A stretch of 48,388 nucleotides of DNA from an uncultured Bacteroidales bacterium (GCA_902796835.1 CADBQP010000045.1:1-48388), one strand, 5' to 3'; numbered from the stretch's first letter, positions 7,158 through 16,036 are shown. Notes: generated from the sequence alone by a model not told the origin. Program-made: numbers and translations.

Positions 7158-8083
7158 TGCGATTGGTTTTCGTTGAAAATGAGCAAGCTAACGAGCACGG
7201 CGAGGAACACCAGGAGCCACCACTTCATTATCCTTCCCTCGGCCAGCGCAAAATAGTGGCCTATGACAGGGGCCGACACTGCCGCAAAGAGCCGCAGCAG
7301 GTTGTCGAAGGCCTGGGGCTGTGTGGCCAGGAGCAGGGTGAGTGCCACTTCCTGCACAATGATGCAGTAGATGAACATGCGCGTGCGTATTTTGTCTCGG
7401 TAGGAGGTGCGCAGGTAGCATGTGGTGGCAATCAGGGCAAAGAAGATGAGCACTGCTGCCGATATGAGGCGGTCGTTGCCCACCTGGCCGAACTCAGGCG
7501 GAGCCGTGTTCACGAAATCGGAGAGGAAAAGGAAGGCCGTGTCGAGTTGTGCCTTCCAGATGGCATAGCCTGCATAGCACCAATAGGGTAGCGCCAGGCC
7601 CAGCAGGCTGGCCATGAAGGTGCGCAGGGTGAGCAAGCGCAGCTGTATGAGCATGGAAAGATAGAAGAAAGGCACCGTGAACAGCAGCAGCGGCATGAGG
7701 AAGCTGCCGAGCCCCAGCAGCAGGAAGGCATGGAAAACATATCCTTCGGGACGTGGGAGCTGATAGCTCTGAAAAAGCAGTATGAATGAGCCCACATAGG
7801 CGATGGGCACCAGCATCTCGGCGCTCCACGAATGGAGGAAGGGCATGGCTGCCATCACCACGAGAAAGGTGCTGCTGGCCATTCGCGAGCGTATTCGGAT
7901 GAGCTGCCCGCGATTGTTCCACTCGGCTATGGCATAGGCTGTGACTAAGGTGGCTGCCAGCCCATACCACCTGTTGGGCTCGCCCCATCCGTGGGCCATC
8001 CATCCGAGCAGGGCCAGGAGGGCTGCCGCAGGCAACGTGGCTTGCGAGGAAGCAATGGCGTGGCGAAAACTGTGGTCGGTCAT
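7130..8083 (-). CDS. Polytopic membrane protein of unknown function
   Basis: The start at 8083 (MTDHSFRHAIASSQ) follows the ybeY stop by 58 bases. The frame is open further upstream, but that part is low-complexity and overlaps ybeY. The product has 317 residues with about nine to ten hydrophobic segments separated by short basic loops. No catalytic motif is visible. Its length and position resemble Bacteroidetes-specific DUF6427-type proteins, but I am not sure of that. It may be functionally tied to the overlapping YqaA gene downstream. Confidence 0.7.
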   Translation of the reverse strand: MTDHSFRHAIASSQATLPAAALLALLGWMAHGWGEPNRWYGLAATLVTAYAIAEWNNRGQLIRIRSRMASSTFLVVMAAMPFLHSWSAEMLVPIAYVGSFILLFQSYQLPRPEGYVFHAFLLLGLGSFLMPLLLFTVPFFYLSMLIQLRLLTLRTFMASLLGLALPYWCYAGYAIWKAQLDTAFLFLSDFVNTAPPEFGQVGNDRLISAAVLIFFALIATTCYLRTSYRDKIRTRMFIYCIIVQEVALTLLLATQPQAFDNLLRLFAAVSAPVIGHYFALAEGRIMKWWLLVFLAVLVSLLIFNENQSQWMPSPIFS

Positions 8084-8141
8084 GGCGGGTGCGCGGATGG
8101 GTTTCCTACTTTCTTGTGTGATGTCGTGAGCGTTGGGCAGC

Positions 8142-8573
8142 TTATGGTCTGTCGGCCATGTCGCTGAGCATGCAGAGGGCCTTGTTTTCGGCCTTTTCCA
8201 TCTGTTCGCGTTCGCCGGGCTTCTTGTCTTTAAGGCCACAAAGGTGCAAAATGCCGTGAATGACCACGCGGTGTACTTCTTCGCCGTAGTCGGTGCCAAA
8301 CTTTTTGCAGTTGGACTTCACGGTGTCGAGGCTGATGAAGATGTCGCCCGCGATGGTGTCGCCCTGCGTGTAGTCGAAGGTGATGATGTCGGTGTAGTAG
8401 TCGTGTTTCAGGTATTCGCGGTTCACCTCGAGAATTTTTGCGTCGTCGCAAAAGATGTAGGCCACTTCGCCCACTTTCTTGCCGTAGGTGGCAGCCACCT
8501 GGCGAATCCATTTGTTGACTGTTCTCCGCGGAAACGGAGGAATGGCTACGTTTTCTTTGTGATAGGAAATCAT
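8142..8573 (-). CDS. ybeY: Endoribonuclease YbeY
   Basis: Metal-dependent single-strand endoribonuclease for rRNA maturation and ribosome quality control. The 143 residues include TDIITFDY (61-68), GDIFIS (76-81) and the metal site HGILHLCGLKD (106-116). In E. coli-type YbeY this motif is HGxLHLxGxxH; here the first two histidines (106, 110) are kept and the third ligand position (116) is Asp. I believe this is common in Bacteroidetes, but it is worth noting. It lies 42 bases after ruvB. Confidence 0.93.
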   Translation of the reverse strand: MISYHKENVAIPPFPRRTVNKWIRQVAATYGKKVGEVAYIFCDDAKILEVNREYLKHDYYTDIITFDYTQGDTIAGDIFISLDTVKSNCKKFGTDYGEEVHRVVIHGILHLCGLKDKKPGEREQMEKAENKALCMLSDMADRP

Positions 8574-8615
8574 ATATGTGTGTATGTGGCTTGTTTGTGG
8601 TTTTCGTTTGGCGTT

Positions 8616-9656
8616 TCAAAAGAGGGTGCCTTGCCGCGGCTCGCCCGTCCACGGGGAGCGCCCCAGGTGCTCATAGGCCAGTTCGGTGACTTCGCGTCCA
8701 CGCGGTGTGCGGCGAATGAAGCCTTCTTTGATGAGAAAGGGTTCATAGACTTCTTCGATGGTGCCGCCGTCTTCGCCAATGGCGGTGGCAATGGTGGTGA
8801 TGCCCACGGGCCCGCCCTTGAACTTGTCGATGATGGTAGTGAGGATTTTGTTGTCGATTTCGTCGAGCCCGTATTTGTCGATGTTGAGGGCTTCGAGTGC
8901 CACGTGGGCAATGTCGATGTCTATGCTCCCGTTGCCCTTGACCTGTGCAAAGTCGCGCACGCGTCGCAGCAGGGCGTTGGCAATGCGGGGTGTGCCGCGG
9001 CTTCGGCCGGCAATTTCGGAGGCGGCCTCTTCGGATATGGGCACCTGCATGATGGTGGCCGAGCGCTCCACGATGCGGCGCAGGGTGTCGGCGTCGTAGT
9101 ATTCGAGGTGCATGTTGATGCCGAAGCGGGCACGCAGCGGTGCCGTGAGCAGTCCGCTGCGCGTGGTAGCGCCAATGAGAGTGAAGGGGTTGAGGTCTAT
9201 CTGTATGGAGCGCGCTGCCGGTCCGCGGTCGATCATGATGTCGATGCGGTAGTCTTCCATGGCCGAATAGAGATATTCTTCGACCACGGGCTGCAGGCGG
9301 TGTATTTCGTCGATGAAGAGCACGTCGTGCGGCTCGAGCGAGGTGAGCAGTCCGGCCAGGTCGCCGGGCTTGTCGAGCACAGGGCCGCTGGTGAGCTTGA
9401 AGCCCACTCCCAGTTCGTTGGCAATAATGTTAGAGAGGGTGGTCTTGCCCAGTCCGGGAGGGCCGTGGAGCAGGGTGTGATCGAGCGGCTCGCCACGATA
9501 TTTGGCGGCTTCCACAAAGACGCGCAGGTTTTCTACCACGTTGCGCTGGCCGCTGAAGTCGTCGAAACTTAGGGGGCGCAGGGCGTTTTCGAATTCGCGG
9601 TCGCTTGAGGCAGGGGCCGACTGGGTGGCGCGTATGTCAAAAGTATCGTCGTTCAT
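8616..9656 (-). CDS. ruvB: Holliday junction branch-migration ATPase RuvB
   Basis: Hexameric AAA+ motor that drives branch migration with RuvA. The 346 residues include Walker A GPPGLGKT (65-72), Walker B LFIDEIHR (113-120), sensor 1 GATTRSG, sensor 2/arginine finger [18 protein letters not shown], and a C-terminal winged helix with [17 protein letters not shown] (DNA contact). First gene of the nine-gene minus-strand operon. Its -7 box lies only 8 bases from the ATG, so the mRNA leader is nearly absent. ruvA and ruvC are not in the window. Confidence 0.97.
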   Translation of the reverse strand: MNDDTFDIRATQSAPASSDREFENALRPLSFDDFSGQRNVVENLRVFVEAAKYRGEPLDHTLLHGPPGLGKTTLSNIIANELGVGFKLTSGPVLDKPGDLAGLLTSLEPHDVLFIDEIHRLQPVVEEYLYSAMEDYRIDIMIDRGPAARSIQIDLNPFTLIGATTRSGLLTAPLRARFGINMHLEYYDADTLRRIVERSATIMQVPISEEAASEIAGRSRGTPRIANALLRRVRDFAQVKGNGSIDIDIAHVALEALNIDKYGLDEIDNKILTTIIDKFKGGPVGITTIATAIGEDGGTIEEVYEPFLIKEGFIRRTPRGREVTELAYEHLGRSPWTGEPRQGTLF

Positions 9657-9664
9657 ATTGAGGG

Positions 9665-9672
9665 CAAATTTA
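9665..9672 (-). promoter_or_regulatory. -7 box of the ruvB operon
   Basis: TAAATTTG on the minus strand (9672-9665), ending 8 bases before the ruvB ATG. It implies a leader of only a few bases. The -33 element is not clear. Confidence 0.5.
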
Positions 9673-9754
9673 CTGTAAGTTGGCGAAACTTTGGGTCATT
9701 GTCGCAAAAAAATGATTATTCCGGTGCCGCTCGTGCGTATCTTCGGTTTTCCCG

Positions 9755-9798
9755 AAAAAAAGGCCCCGTCGCGACACGTGGTGCCTGGCGACGGGGCC
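9755..9798 (-). terminator. Terminator of pnp
   Basis: A perfect 11-bp GC-rich stem (9762-9772 with 9788-9798) with a 15-base loop. On the minus strand it is followed directly by seven T (9761-9755), so it ends pnp transcription before ruvB. Confidence 0.9.
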
Positions 9799-9880
9799 TT
9801 GAGCTTATGGCTTAGAGCTCATTCATATTCCTTTTTATTTTCGTGCAGCGTGGCCGGTGTGCCTCGAGCACGGGTGGTGC

Positions 9881-12103
9881 TTACTCCTCGTTTCGGGGAG
9901 CATCGCCTTCGCGGCGTGGACGGCGGTCGCCACGCTCGGGGCGCTGGCGGCGCGGACGCTCTTCCCAGCCTTCGGGCTTCTCTTCGAGCACGCGGTGGGA
10001 GAGGCGGAACTTGCCCGACTTGGGGTCAATCTCCATGAGCTTCACGCTGATGGAGTCGCCTTCCTTGATGCCAGCGTCTTCTACCTTTTCGAGGCGGCGC
10101 CAGGCTATTTCGCTGATGTGGAGCAGTCCTTCGCGACCCGGCATGAACTCTACGAAGCAGCCGTAGGGCATGATGCTCACCACCTTGGCGTCGTAGACCT
10201 CGCCCACTTCGGGCACGGCCACGATGGCCTTGATCTTGGCCACGGCAGCGTCGATGCTTTCCTTGTTGGGGGCGCTCACCTGCACCTTGCCCACACCGTC
10301 TTCTTCGTCGATGGTGATGGTGGCACCGGTGTCCTCCTGCATGCCCTGAATAATCTTGCCGCCAGGGCCGATAACGGCACCGATGAATTCCTTGGGAATC
10401 TCGAAGGCCACGATGCGGGGCACCTGAGGCTTGAAGTCGGCGCGAGGCTCGCTGATGGTCTTCATCATTTCGCCCAGAATGTGTTCACGGCCGGCCTTGG
10501 CCTGTGCCAGGGCGCGTTCCAAGATTTCGTAGGACAGTCCGTCGCACTTGATGTCCATCTGTGTGGCGGTGAGGCCTTTGAGGGTTCCGGTGGTTTTGAA
10601 GTCCATGTCGCCAAGGTGGTCCTCATCACCGAGGATGTCGCTCAGCACGGCATATTTGTCTTCGCCCGGGTTTTTGATGAGTCCCATGGCAATGCCGCTC
10701 ACGGGGGCTTTCATAGGTATGCCGGCGTCCATCATGGCCAGTGTGCCGGCGCAGGTGGTGGCCATCGACGATGAGCCATTGCTCTCGAGCACGTCGCTCA
10801 CCACGCGCACGGTGTAGGGGAAGTCGGCAGGTATCTGACCCTTCAGGGCGCGCCATGCCAGGTGGCCGTGGCCAATTTCGCGACGGCCCACGCCGCGCTG
10901 TGCCTTGGCCTCGCCGGTGCAGAAGGGCGGGAAGTTATAGTGGAGCAGGAACTTCATGTAGCTCTTGTCGAGCACATCGTCCACGAGCTTTTCGTCGAGT
11001 TTGGTGCCCAGGGTGCAGGTGGCCAGTGCCTGTGTTTCGCCGCGGGTGAAGATGGCGCTACCGTGGGGCATGGGCAGGGGGTCGGCTTCGCACCAGATGG
11101 GGCGTATGTCGGTGGTTTTGCGGCCGTCGAGGCGCTTGCCCTCGTCGAGGATGCAGCGGCGCATGGCGTCGCGCTCCACGTCGTGATAGTAGCGGTCGAT
11201 GAGGGCATTTTTCTCTTCGAGTTCCTCGGCTGTGAGTTCGGCATGGGCGGCGGCATAGCGCTCCTTGAAGTCTTCGCGAATCTTTTCGAAGGCCTCGAGG
11301 CGGGCATGCTTCTCAAGGGCCTGGCCGGTCACGTCGTAGGCAGGCTGGTAGCACTCGTCCTTCACCTGCTGGCGCAGGTCTTCGTCGTTCACCTCGTGGC
11401 AGTATTCGCGCTTCACGTCGGTGCCAAGCTCCTTGGAGAGTTCCTTCTGAACACGACACATGGGCTTAATGGCCTCGTGGGCAGCCTTCAGGGCTTCGAG
11501 CAGGGCGCTCTCGGGCACTTCGTCCATCTCGCCCTCCACCATCATGATGTTCTCTTCGGTGGCGCCTACCATGAGGTCCATGTCGGCACTTTTGAGCTGC
11601 TCAAAGGTGGGGTTGATGACAAACTGGCCGTCGATGCGGGCCACGCGCACTTCGGAGATGGGGCCTTCGAAGGGAATGTCGCTACAGGCCAGGGCGGCCG
11701 AGGCGGCAAATCCGGCCAGCGCGTCGGGAATGTCCTTGCCATCGGCCGAGAAGAGGGTGACGTTCACAAAAACCTCTGCGTGATAGTTCGAAGGAAAGAG
11801 TGGACGCAAGGCGCGGTCTACGAGGCGCGACGTCAGAATTTCGTAGTCTGAGGCACGGCCTTCGCGTTTGGTGAAACCGCCGGGGAAACGACCTGCGGCT
11901 GAATACTTTTCTCGATAGTCACATTGCAACGGCATGAAGTCCGTTCCGGGAACAGCGTCTTTGGCTGCGCAGACGGTGGCCAGCAGCATGGTGTCGCCCA
12001 TGCGGAGCATCACTGCGCCGTCGGCCTGTTTGGCCAACTTGCCGGTCTCAAGGCTGATGGTACGGCCATCGGGCAGAGAGACGGTTTTTGTAATTACGTT
12101 CAT
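9881..12103 (-). CDS. pnp: Polyribonucleotide nucleotidyltransferase (PNPase)
   Basis: Phosphorolytic 3'-5' exoribonuclease and polymerase of the RNA-decay machinery. The 740 residues have two RNase PH-like cores (about 1-220 and 320-540), a KH domain whose GxxG is [11 protein letters not shown] (about 567-577), an S1 domain (about 630-700) starting [32 protein letters not shown], and a basic tail with [17 protein letters not shown]. The tail is longer than in E. coli and typical of Bacteroidetes. Single gene between its own promoter (12159-12188) and terminator. The region upstream carries one of the 21-bp repeat arrays. Confidence 0.97.
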   Translation of the reverse strand: MNVITKTVSLPDGRTISLETGKLAKQADGAVMLRMGDTMLLATVCAAKDAVPGTDFMPLQCDYREKYSAAGRFPGGFTKREGRASDYEILTSRLVDRALRPLFPSNYHAEVFVNVTLFSADGKDIPDALAGFAASAALACSDIPFEGPISEVRVARIDGQFVINPTFEQLKSADMDLMVGATEENIMMVEGEMDEVPESALLEALKAAHEAIKPMCRVQKELSKELGTDVKREYCHEVNDEDLRQQVKDECYQPAYDVTGQALEKHARLEAFEKIREDFKERYAAAHAELTAEELEEKNALIDRYYHDVERDAMRRCILDEGKRLDGRKTTDIRPIWCEADPLPMPHGSAIFTRGETQALATCTLGTKLDEKLVDDVLDKSYMKFLLHYNFPPFCTGEAKAQRGVGRREIGHGHLAWRALKGQIPADFPYTVRVVSDVLESNGSSSMATTCAGTLAMMDAGIPMKAPVSGIAMGLIKNPGEDKYAVLSDILGDEDHLGDMDFKTTGTLKGLTATQMDIKCDGLSYEILERALAQAKAGREHILGEMMKTISEPRADFKPQVPRIVAFEIPKEFIGAVIGPGGKIIQGMQEDTGATITIDEEDGVGKVQVSAPNKESIDAAVAKIKAIVAVPEVGEVYDAKVVSIMPYGCFVEFMPGREGLLHISEIAWRRLEKVEDAGIKEGDSISVKLMEIDPKSGKFRLSHRVLEEKPEGWEERPRRQRPERGDRRPRREGDAPRNEE

Positions 12104-12158
12104 CTTTTCGTCAATAAAATTATTAATGGTTTTCTTTCTTTTATCTCTTAAAATCGCG

Positions 12159-12188
12159 CAAAATTACTCATAATTATTGAATAACAAA
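12159..12188 (-). promoter_or_regulatory. Promoter of pnp
   Basis: Minus-strand TAATTTTG (12166-12159) with TTTG at 12188-12185, spacer 18. Start predicted near 12152, giving a leader of about 50 bases. Confidence 0.6.
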
Positions 12189-12214
12189 CACTTGCACGGC
12201 TTTTTTCAGCACAC

Positions 12215-12243
12215 GGGGCTGCAAAATACTTCGTTTTGCCCCC
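12215..12243. other. Hairpin between pnp and the repeat array
   Basis: GGGG (215-218 in 12,2xx) and GCAAAA (12221-12226) pair with TTTTGC (12234-12239) and CCCC (12240-12243), with a 2-base bulge. No U-tract on either strand. The rest of the 12104-12487 gap holds the pnp promoter, the repeat array and the tRNA promoter. Confidence 0.4.
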
Positions 12244-12295
12244 AAAAGGGCGGGGCCACTTTGCAAAATCGTCCCTCGGCGGGCAGGCAGAGGCG

Positions 12296-12350
12296 CACGG
12301 CCGTGACCAAAGAGTTGAGCCAACAGTTTAAACTGTCGAGCCAACAGTTT
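12296..12350. repeat. 21-bp phased palindromic repeat array, copy A
   Basis: Two units begin at 12315 (TTGAGCCAACAG) and 12336 (TCGAGCCAACAG), exactly 21 bp apart and joined by the palindrome ACAGTTTAAACTGT. The second forms AACTGTCGAGCCAACAGTT, 8-base arms around a 3-base centre with one mismatch. A 10-bp perfect palindrome CACGGCCGTG (12296-12305) precedes them. The array lies between the divergent promoters of pnp and tRNA-Arg. Confidence 0.7.
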
Positions 12351-12455
12351 TTTCTTGCCCGCCAAAGAGCCCGGGCTGCCACGTGCCGCACCGCCCGAAA
12401 GCAAAAAAAGATTTTTATAGGTCTCTAATCGCTTCGCCACTCCAAAAATAAACAT

Positions 12456-12463
12456 TAACTTTG
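12456..12463 (+). promoter_or_regulatory. -7 box of tRNA-Arg
   Basis: TAACTTTG at 12456-12463, 24 bases before the tRNA 5' end. The -33 element is not evident. Confidence 0.5.
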
Positions 12464-12487
12464 CACGCCGAAACGCCGCAAGGCAAT

Positions 12488-12559
12488 GCCCTGGTAGTTC
12501 AACGGATAGAATAAGAGTTTCCTAAACTCCAGATCGGGGTTCGATTCCCCGCCGGGGTA
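12488..12559 (+). tRNA. tRNA-Arg (anticodon CCU)
   Basis: 72 bases fold as a cloverleaf. The acceptor arm GCCCTGG pairs with CCGGGGT (G-U at the end and at the fifth pair). The T-arm has TTCGATT closed by CGGGG/CCCCG. The anticodon arm AGAGT-TTCCTAA-ACTCC carries CCT, which reads AGG. The first pair of the anticodon stem is A-C. The CCA end is not encoded. The BASS transporter gene starts 36 bases later, so the two may share a transcript. Confidence 0.92.
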
Positions 12560-12595
12560 CCCACACAAGGCCTTCTGCCACATTCCGAAAGGCAC

Positions 12596-13570
12596 ATGAA
12601 CATCCTCAAATTTGCAAAAAACTGGACGCTGCCCCTCGCCATCATGACGGGCAGCGCGTTCTATTTTATGTTTGCCCGTGTTCCTGCGCTCCAGCCCGCA
12701 GCCGCAATCTTCGGGCCGGCCTTCGACGTGCTCTTTCCCCTGTCGGTGTTCTTCACCCTGCTGGCCACTTTCTCTAAGGTCGATTTCCACCACATGCGCC
12801 CCGCCCGCTGGCAACTCGTGGTGAGCCTGCTGCAAATCCTCTTTGCGGCCATCGTGGTGGCCCTTGTTGCCGTGGCCCGCCTGCAAGGCGAGTCGCGACT
12901 GCTGGCCGAGGCAGCACTCACGTGCATCATCGCCCCATGCGCCTCGGCAGCGCCCGTGGTCACCGGGAAACTGGGCGGCAACCTTCACCAAATGACCCTC
13001 TATGTGCTCCTGTCGAGCCTCATGGCATCGGTGGTCATACCCCTCTTGTTCCCCCTGCTCGAGCGCACAGCCGACGTGGGATTTTTCAGTGCCTTCCTTC
13101 ACATATTGCAACGCCTCTTCGTGGTCATCATCCTGCCGCTGGGGCTGGGATGGGTGGTGCGCCACTACGTGCCGCCCCTCTATCGCTTCGTGGTGGCCCA
13201 CTCCGATCTGCCCTTCTACCTCTGGGCCTTCTCGCTCACCATTACCACGGGCATCACCGTGCGCAACATTGTGCATGCCCAGGCTTCGGCCCGTCTGATA
13301 GGACTCATAGCCCTCGGCGCACTCGCGGTGTGCCTGGTGCAGTTTGCAGCGGGGCGCATGGTGGGGCGCCGCAGCGGCCACACAGTGGAGGCTGGACAGG
13401 GACTGGGGCAGAAAAACACAGCCATGGCCATTTGGGTGACCAGTGTCTATCTGCATCCCGTGGCTTCGCTCGGACCGGGATGCTACGTGTTGTGGCAAAA
13501 CTTGGTCAACAGCTACGAACTCTGGAAAAAACGAAGGAATGACAACACCACCTTACAAAAGAATAGTTGA
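12596..13570 (+). CDS. Bile acid:sodium symporter (BASS) family transporter
   Basis: 324 residues with about nine to ten hydrophobic segments. The crossover-helix motifs of the family are visible: CIIAPCASAAPVVTGKLGGN (about 109-128) corresponds to the first discontinuous helix, and GQKNTAMAIWVT (about 272-283) to the second. The C-terminal segment LGPGCYVLWQNLVNSYELW is also typical of this bacterial branch. Such proteins move organic anions with Na+; the natural substrate in Bacteroidales is unknown and need not be a bile acid. Located directly behind tRNA-Arg. Confidence 0.85.
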   Translation: MNILKFAKNWTLPLAIMTGSAFYFMFARVPALQPAAAIFGPAFDVLFPLSVFFTLLATFSKVDFHHMRPARWQLVVSLLQILFAAIVVALVAVARLQGESRLLAEAALTCIIAPCASAAPVVTGKLGGNLHQMTLYVLLSSLMASVVIPLLFPLLERTADVGFFSAFLHILQRLFVVIILPLGLGWVVRHYVPPLYRFVVAHSDLPFYLWAFSLTITTGITVRNIVHAQASARLIGLIALGALAVCLVQFAAGRMVGRRSGHTVEAGQGLGQKNTAMAIWVTSVYLHPVASLGPGCYVLWQNLVNSYELWKKRRNDNTTLQKNS

Positions 13571-13611
13571 AAGAAAAAAATAGCTTGGCACTAAAAAAAA
13601 TTTACGGCCCA

Positions 13612-13644
13612 TTGGAGCACATTCCTTTTTAAATATTACCTTTG
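13612..13644 (+). promoter_or_regulatory. Promoter of the T9SS cargo gene
   Basis: TTG at 13612-13614 and TACCTTTG at 13637-13644, spacer 22. Transcription would start about 100 bases before the ATG at 13753. Confidence 0.6.
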
Positions 13645-13752
13645 CCAGAGAATGGAAAGAAAAGCGAGCAGGCAGCAAGGCCATTGCCCCTGCCGCATGC
13701 ACGAATAGGTTGACAAACAAACTTTTCAATCACTAATAAATTCATACTTCTT

Positions 13753-15540
13753 ATGAAAAAACTCTACACATTCAAGACACTCCTCTTGATGCTTTTGGCA
13801 TTTGTGGGAGTCTCGACGGCTCAGGCCGACAACGTGAGCATTACCTTTGCCGATTTGAACATTGCCAATGGCACTGTTATCGACCCCAATCCTTATGCGC
13901 TCAACAGCGAAATCTCTATCGGGTTTGCCGGCGGAGGTAACGATGGCAAGTACTACAATACAGGATCCGGCATTCGCACCTATGGTGGTGGCTCTATTAC
14001 AGTCTCTGCCACCAACGGAGGTTCCATCAGCCACATTAGTTTTGTATGGTCTGGATCGGGCAATGCTCCTGGATCTGGAGATAATGAGGTCAGCACCGGA
14101 TCTTATGACACAAGTTCTGGAGAATGGACGGGTAATGCCAGCAGCGTGACGATCACTAGGGCGAGCGGCAGCGGCCACTGGCGCTTGCAAGGACTGACAG
14201 TGACCTATACTCCGGGCACTCCGAGCAGTCTCAGTGATGCCGAATTGGCCCTTGCCGAGGATGCCAAAACCATCAATGCCGGCGAAACCTATCAAATTGT
14301 GGCAACCACCGCAGCAGGATATGACGGCTCAATCACATACACCTCTTCCAACCCCGCTGTGGCCACTGTGGACAATACGGGCCTGGTGAGCTCCTTGATG
14401 AAAGGAACGGCCACCATCACCGTTTCGGCCAGCGAAACAGCTGCCTACAGTGCTGCCTCCAAGGAACTGGCCCTCACCGTTAACAAGGTGCCTGTCCCCA
14501 ACGAAGTGTTCTACGAAAGCTTCGACGGATGTGATAATGCAGTGGGCGGAAACGATGGTACCTTTAACGCTAAAGGCACAACATCGAATTTCCATTCCGA
14601 CAATACTTGGACATTTGCTGAGGATAAGTATTACGGAGCCCTCGCCTGCGCTGCGTTTGGCACGGGTTCTGTGAAGGAAACCCCCAGCACAGCCATCACC
14701 GTGAGAAAGGCTGTCACCTATAGACTTTCGTTCCTGGCCGCTCCCTGGGGCACGGAAAGCACTGCTATGGAAGTGCAGGTGGCTGGCGGAACCATCACCG
14801 GCTTGAAAACAGATGCTATGACTCCCGGGCAGTGGAATGTCTACAATGCTACCATTGAGGCAACGTCCGACGAAATCACCCTCACGTTCATTCCCGCAAG
14901 TGAGGAACGTTTCTTCCTCGACGAAGTGTCGCTCGTAGCCATGAGCGAAAAGCTGACCATCAGCGCTGAGGCCAAAGACGAAAACGATTTCTACTTCAGC
15001 ACGCTCTACACCGACAAGCCCTTTGAGTATCACAATGACTTGTTAATCTTCTATGTGGACGAAGTAATCAACAACGAGCTGACACTCAATGCCACTTTCG
15101 ATAACGATATCATTCCTGCCAACACCGCTGTGTTGATAGCAGCCACAACGCCTGGCGAATACACGCTGACCTATTCCACCGAAGCCGGCACACCCATTGT
15201 CGACAACATGCTCAAGGGCTCGCTCACTGCCACCACCCCCTCCACGGCCGGCGTGAAGTTCTATATGCTCTCTAAGGGTACAGGAGCCAATGCCGACAAA
15301 TTGGGCTTCTTCTATGGTGCTGCCGACGGCGCTGCCTTCGAAAGCGCCGCCGGAAAGTGCTGGCTCGAAGTGCCCACAGCCATGGCTGCCAACGGATTCG
15401 TGCTGGGCGGAGTAACAGGCATCAACGAGGCAAAGACCCAAACCAACAATGCCGCCATCTACGACCTGCAGGGTCGCCGCGTAGAAAAAGCCCAGAAGGG
15501 ACTCTACATCATCGGTGGCAAGAAGGTTCTCGTGAAATGA
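13753..15540 (+). CDS. Secreted T9SS cargo protein with Ig-like domain
   Basis: 595 residues. A signal peptide (about 1-25, ending STAQA) is followed by a Gly/Ser-rich beta domain. A bacterial Ig-like (BIG2-type) domain at about 170-245 has the typical SSNPAVATVDNTGLVS segment. A jelly-roll-like domain starts at FYESFDG (about 251), and the C-terminal sorting tail reads AIYDLQGRRVEKAQKGLYIIGGKK. This tail is the type A signal recognised by the type IX secretion system, so the protein should be exported across the outer membrane and released or lipid-anchored. No catalytic residues are recognised; binding or adhesion is an inference. The tail is shared with the M6 protease at 16741-19587. Confidence 0.85.
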   Translation: MKKLYTFKTLLLMLLAFVGVSTAQADNVSITFADLNIANGTVIDPNPYALNSEISIGFAGGGNDGKYYNTGSGIRTYGGGSITVSATNGGSISHISFVWSGSGNAPGSGDNEVSTGSYDTSSGEWTGNASSVTITRASGSGHWRLQGLTVTYTPGTPSSLSDAELALAEDAKTINAGETYQIVATTAAGYDGSITYTSSNPAVATVDNTGLVSSLMKGTATITVSASETAAYSAASKELALTVNKVPVPNEVFYESFDGCDNAVGGNDGTFNAKGTTSNFHSDNTWTFAEDKYYGALACAAFGTGSVKETPSTAITVRKAVTYRLSFLAAPWGTESTAMEVQVAGGTITGLKTDAMTPGQWNVYNATIEATSDEITLTFIPASEERFFLDEVSLVAMSEKLTISAEAKDENDFYFSTLYTDKPFEYHNDLLIFYVDEVINNELTLNATFDNDIIPANTAVLIAATTPGEYTLTYSTEAGTPIVDNMLKGSLTATTPSTAGVKFYMLSKGTGANADKLGFFYGAADGAAFESAAGKCWLEVPTAMAANGFVLGGVTGINEAKTQTNNAAIYDLQGRRVEKAQKGLYIIGGKKVLVK

Positions 15541-15582
15541 TAACAAAAATGATTAAACTCTAAACAAAAGACGACACACATT

Positions 15583-15729
15583 ATGAAAAAGTATATCAAA
15601 CCCGAGATCCTCACCGAGTCAATGGACGCCGAGAACATGATAGCCACATCTACCTTCAACGAAGTGGGAAGTGGTCAGCAGTTCACCAAAGGAAAGTTGT
15701 GGGCCGAATGGGAAGAGGAGGAATCCTAA
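15583..15729 (+). CDS. 48-residue peptide of the MKKYIKPE type
   Basis: An ATG at 15583 opens a 48-codon frame ending TAA at 15729, 42 bases after the T9SS cargo gene and just before a strong terminator, so it is almost certainly the last gene of that transcript. It starts MKKYIKPEILTESMDAENMI, continues ATSTFNEVGSGQQF and ends in an acidic cluster with EWEEEES. I recall many Prevotella and Bacteroides genomes carrying short peptides with the same opening (MKK-Y-KPE), a Met-(I/L)-Ala-x-Ser midpoint and a variable Gly-rich or acidic end. Their role is unknown to me. No signal peptide is apparent. Confidence 0.7.
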   Translation: MKKYIKPEILTESMDAENMIATSTFNEVGSGQQFTKGKLWAEWEEEES

Positions 15730-15755
15730 CCAATTCCCTTTCAGAATAAACATAA

Positions 15756-15791
15756 AAACGGGGCTTCGCCAACTGTGGCGGAGCCCCGTTT
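15756..15791 (+). terminator. Terminator of the T9SS cargo / small-peptide transcript
   Basis: A 15-bp stem (15756-15770 with 15777-15791, one G-T pair) with a 6-base loop. It is flanked by A-runs on the left and TTT on the right. Confidence 0.85.
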
Positions 15792-16036
15792 CCTGTTGCG
15801 GAGCAGAGAGTTTCTTGCAGCTTGCACCGTCAGGTCCCAAATAGTTTTCCCGCCCCCAACACACACATATATATATAATATGGTGTCCATAAGGGGGTGT
15901 CCTAAATAAACCGTTTTGCTATCTGCTTTGAGCATTTCGATGTTCTGAAAAGGCGAAGAAATGGCTTTTATGGCCTTTTCGGCTACCCAAAAGTGCATTT
16001 TTTTTGCTTTAGATTTTTTTATTTTGCGTTTATGTT

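Noticed and set aside
8133-9572. 479-codon plus-strand frame opposite ybeY and ruvB
   Set aside because: Antisense shadow of two well-identified genes.
10862-11851. Long plus-strand frames opposite pnp (also 9857-10774)
   Set aside because: Shadow frames of a G/C-rich, strongly biased gene; no motif, no promoter.
12174-12455. 93-codon minus-strand frame upstream of pnp
   Set aside because: Overlaps the pnp promoter, the repeat array and hairpins; low-complexity product.
12455-13498. 347-codon minus-strand frame over the BASS gene and tRNA
   Set aside because: Rich in His/Gly/Glu and overlapping a tRNA; the plus strand encodes a clear membrane transporter.
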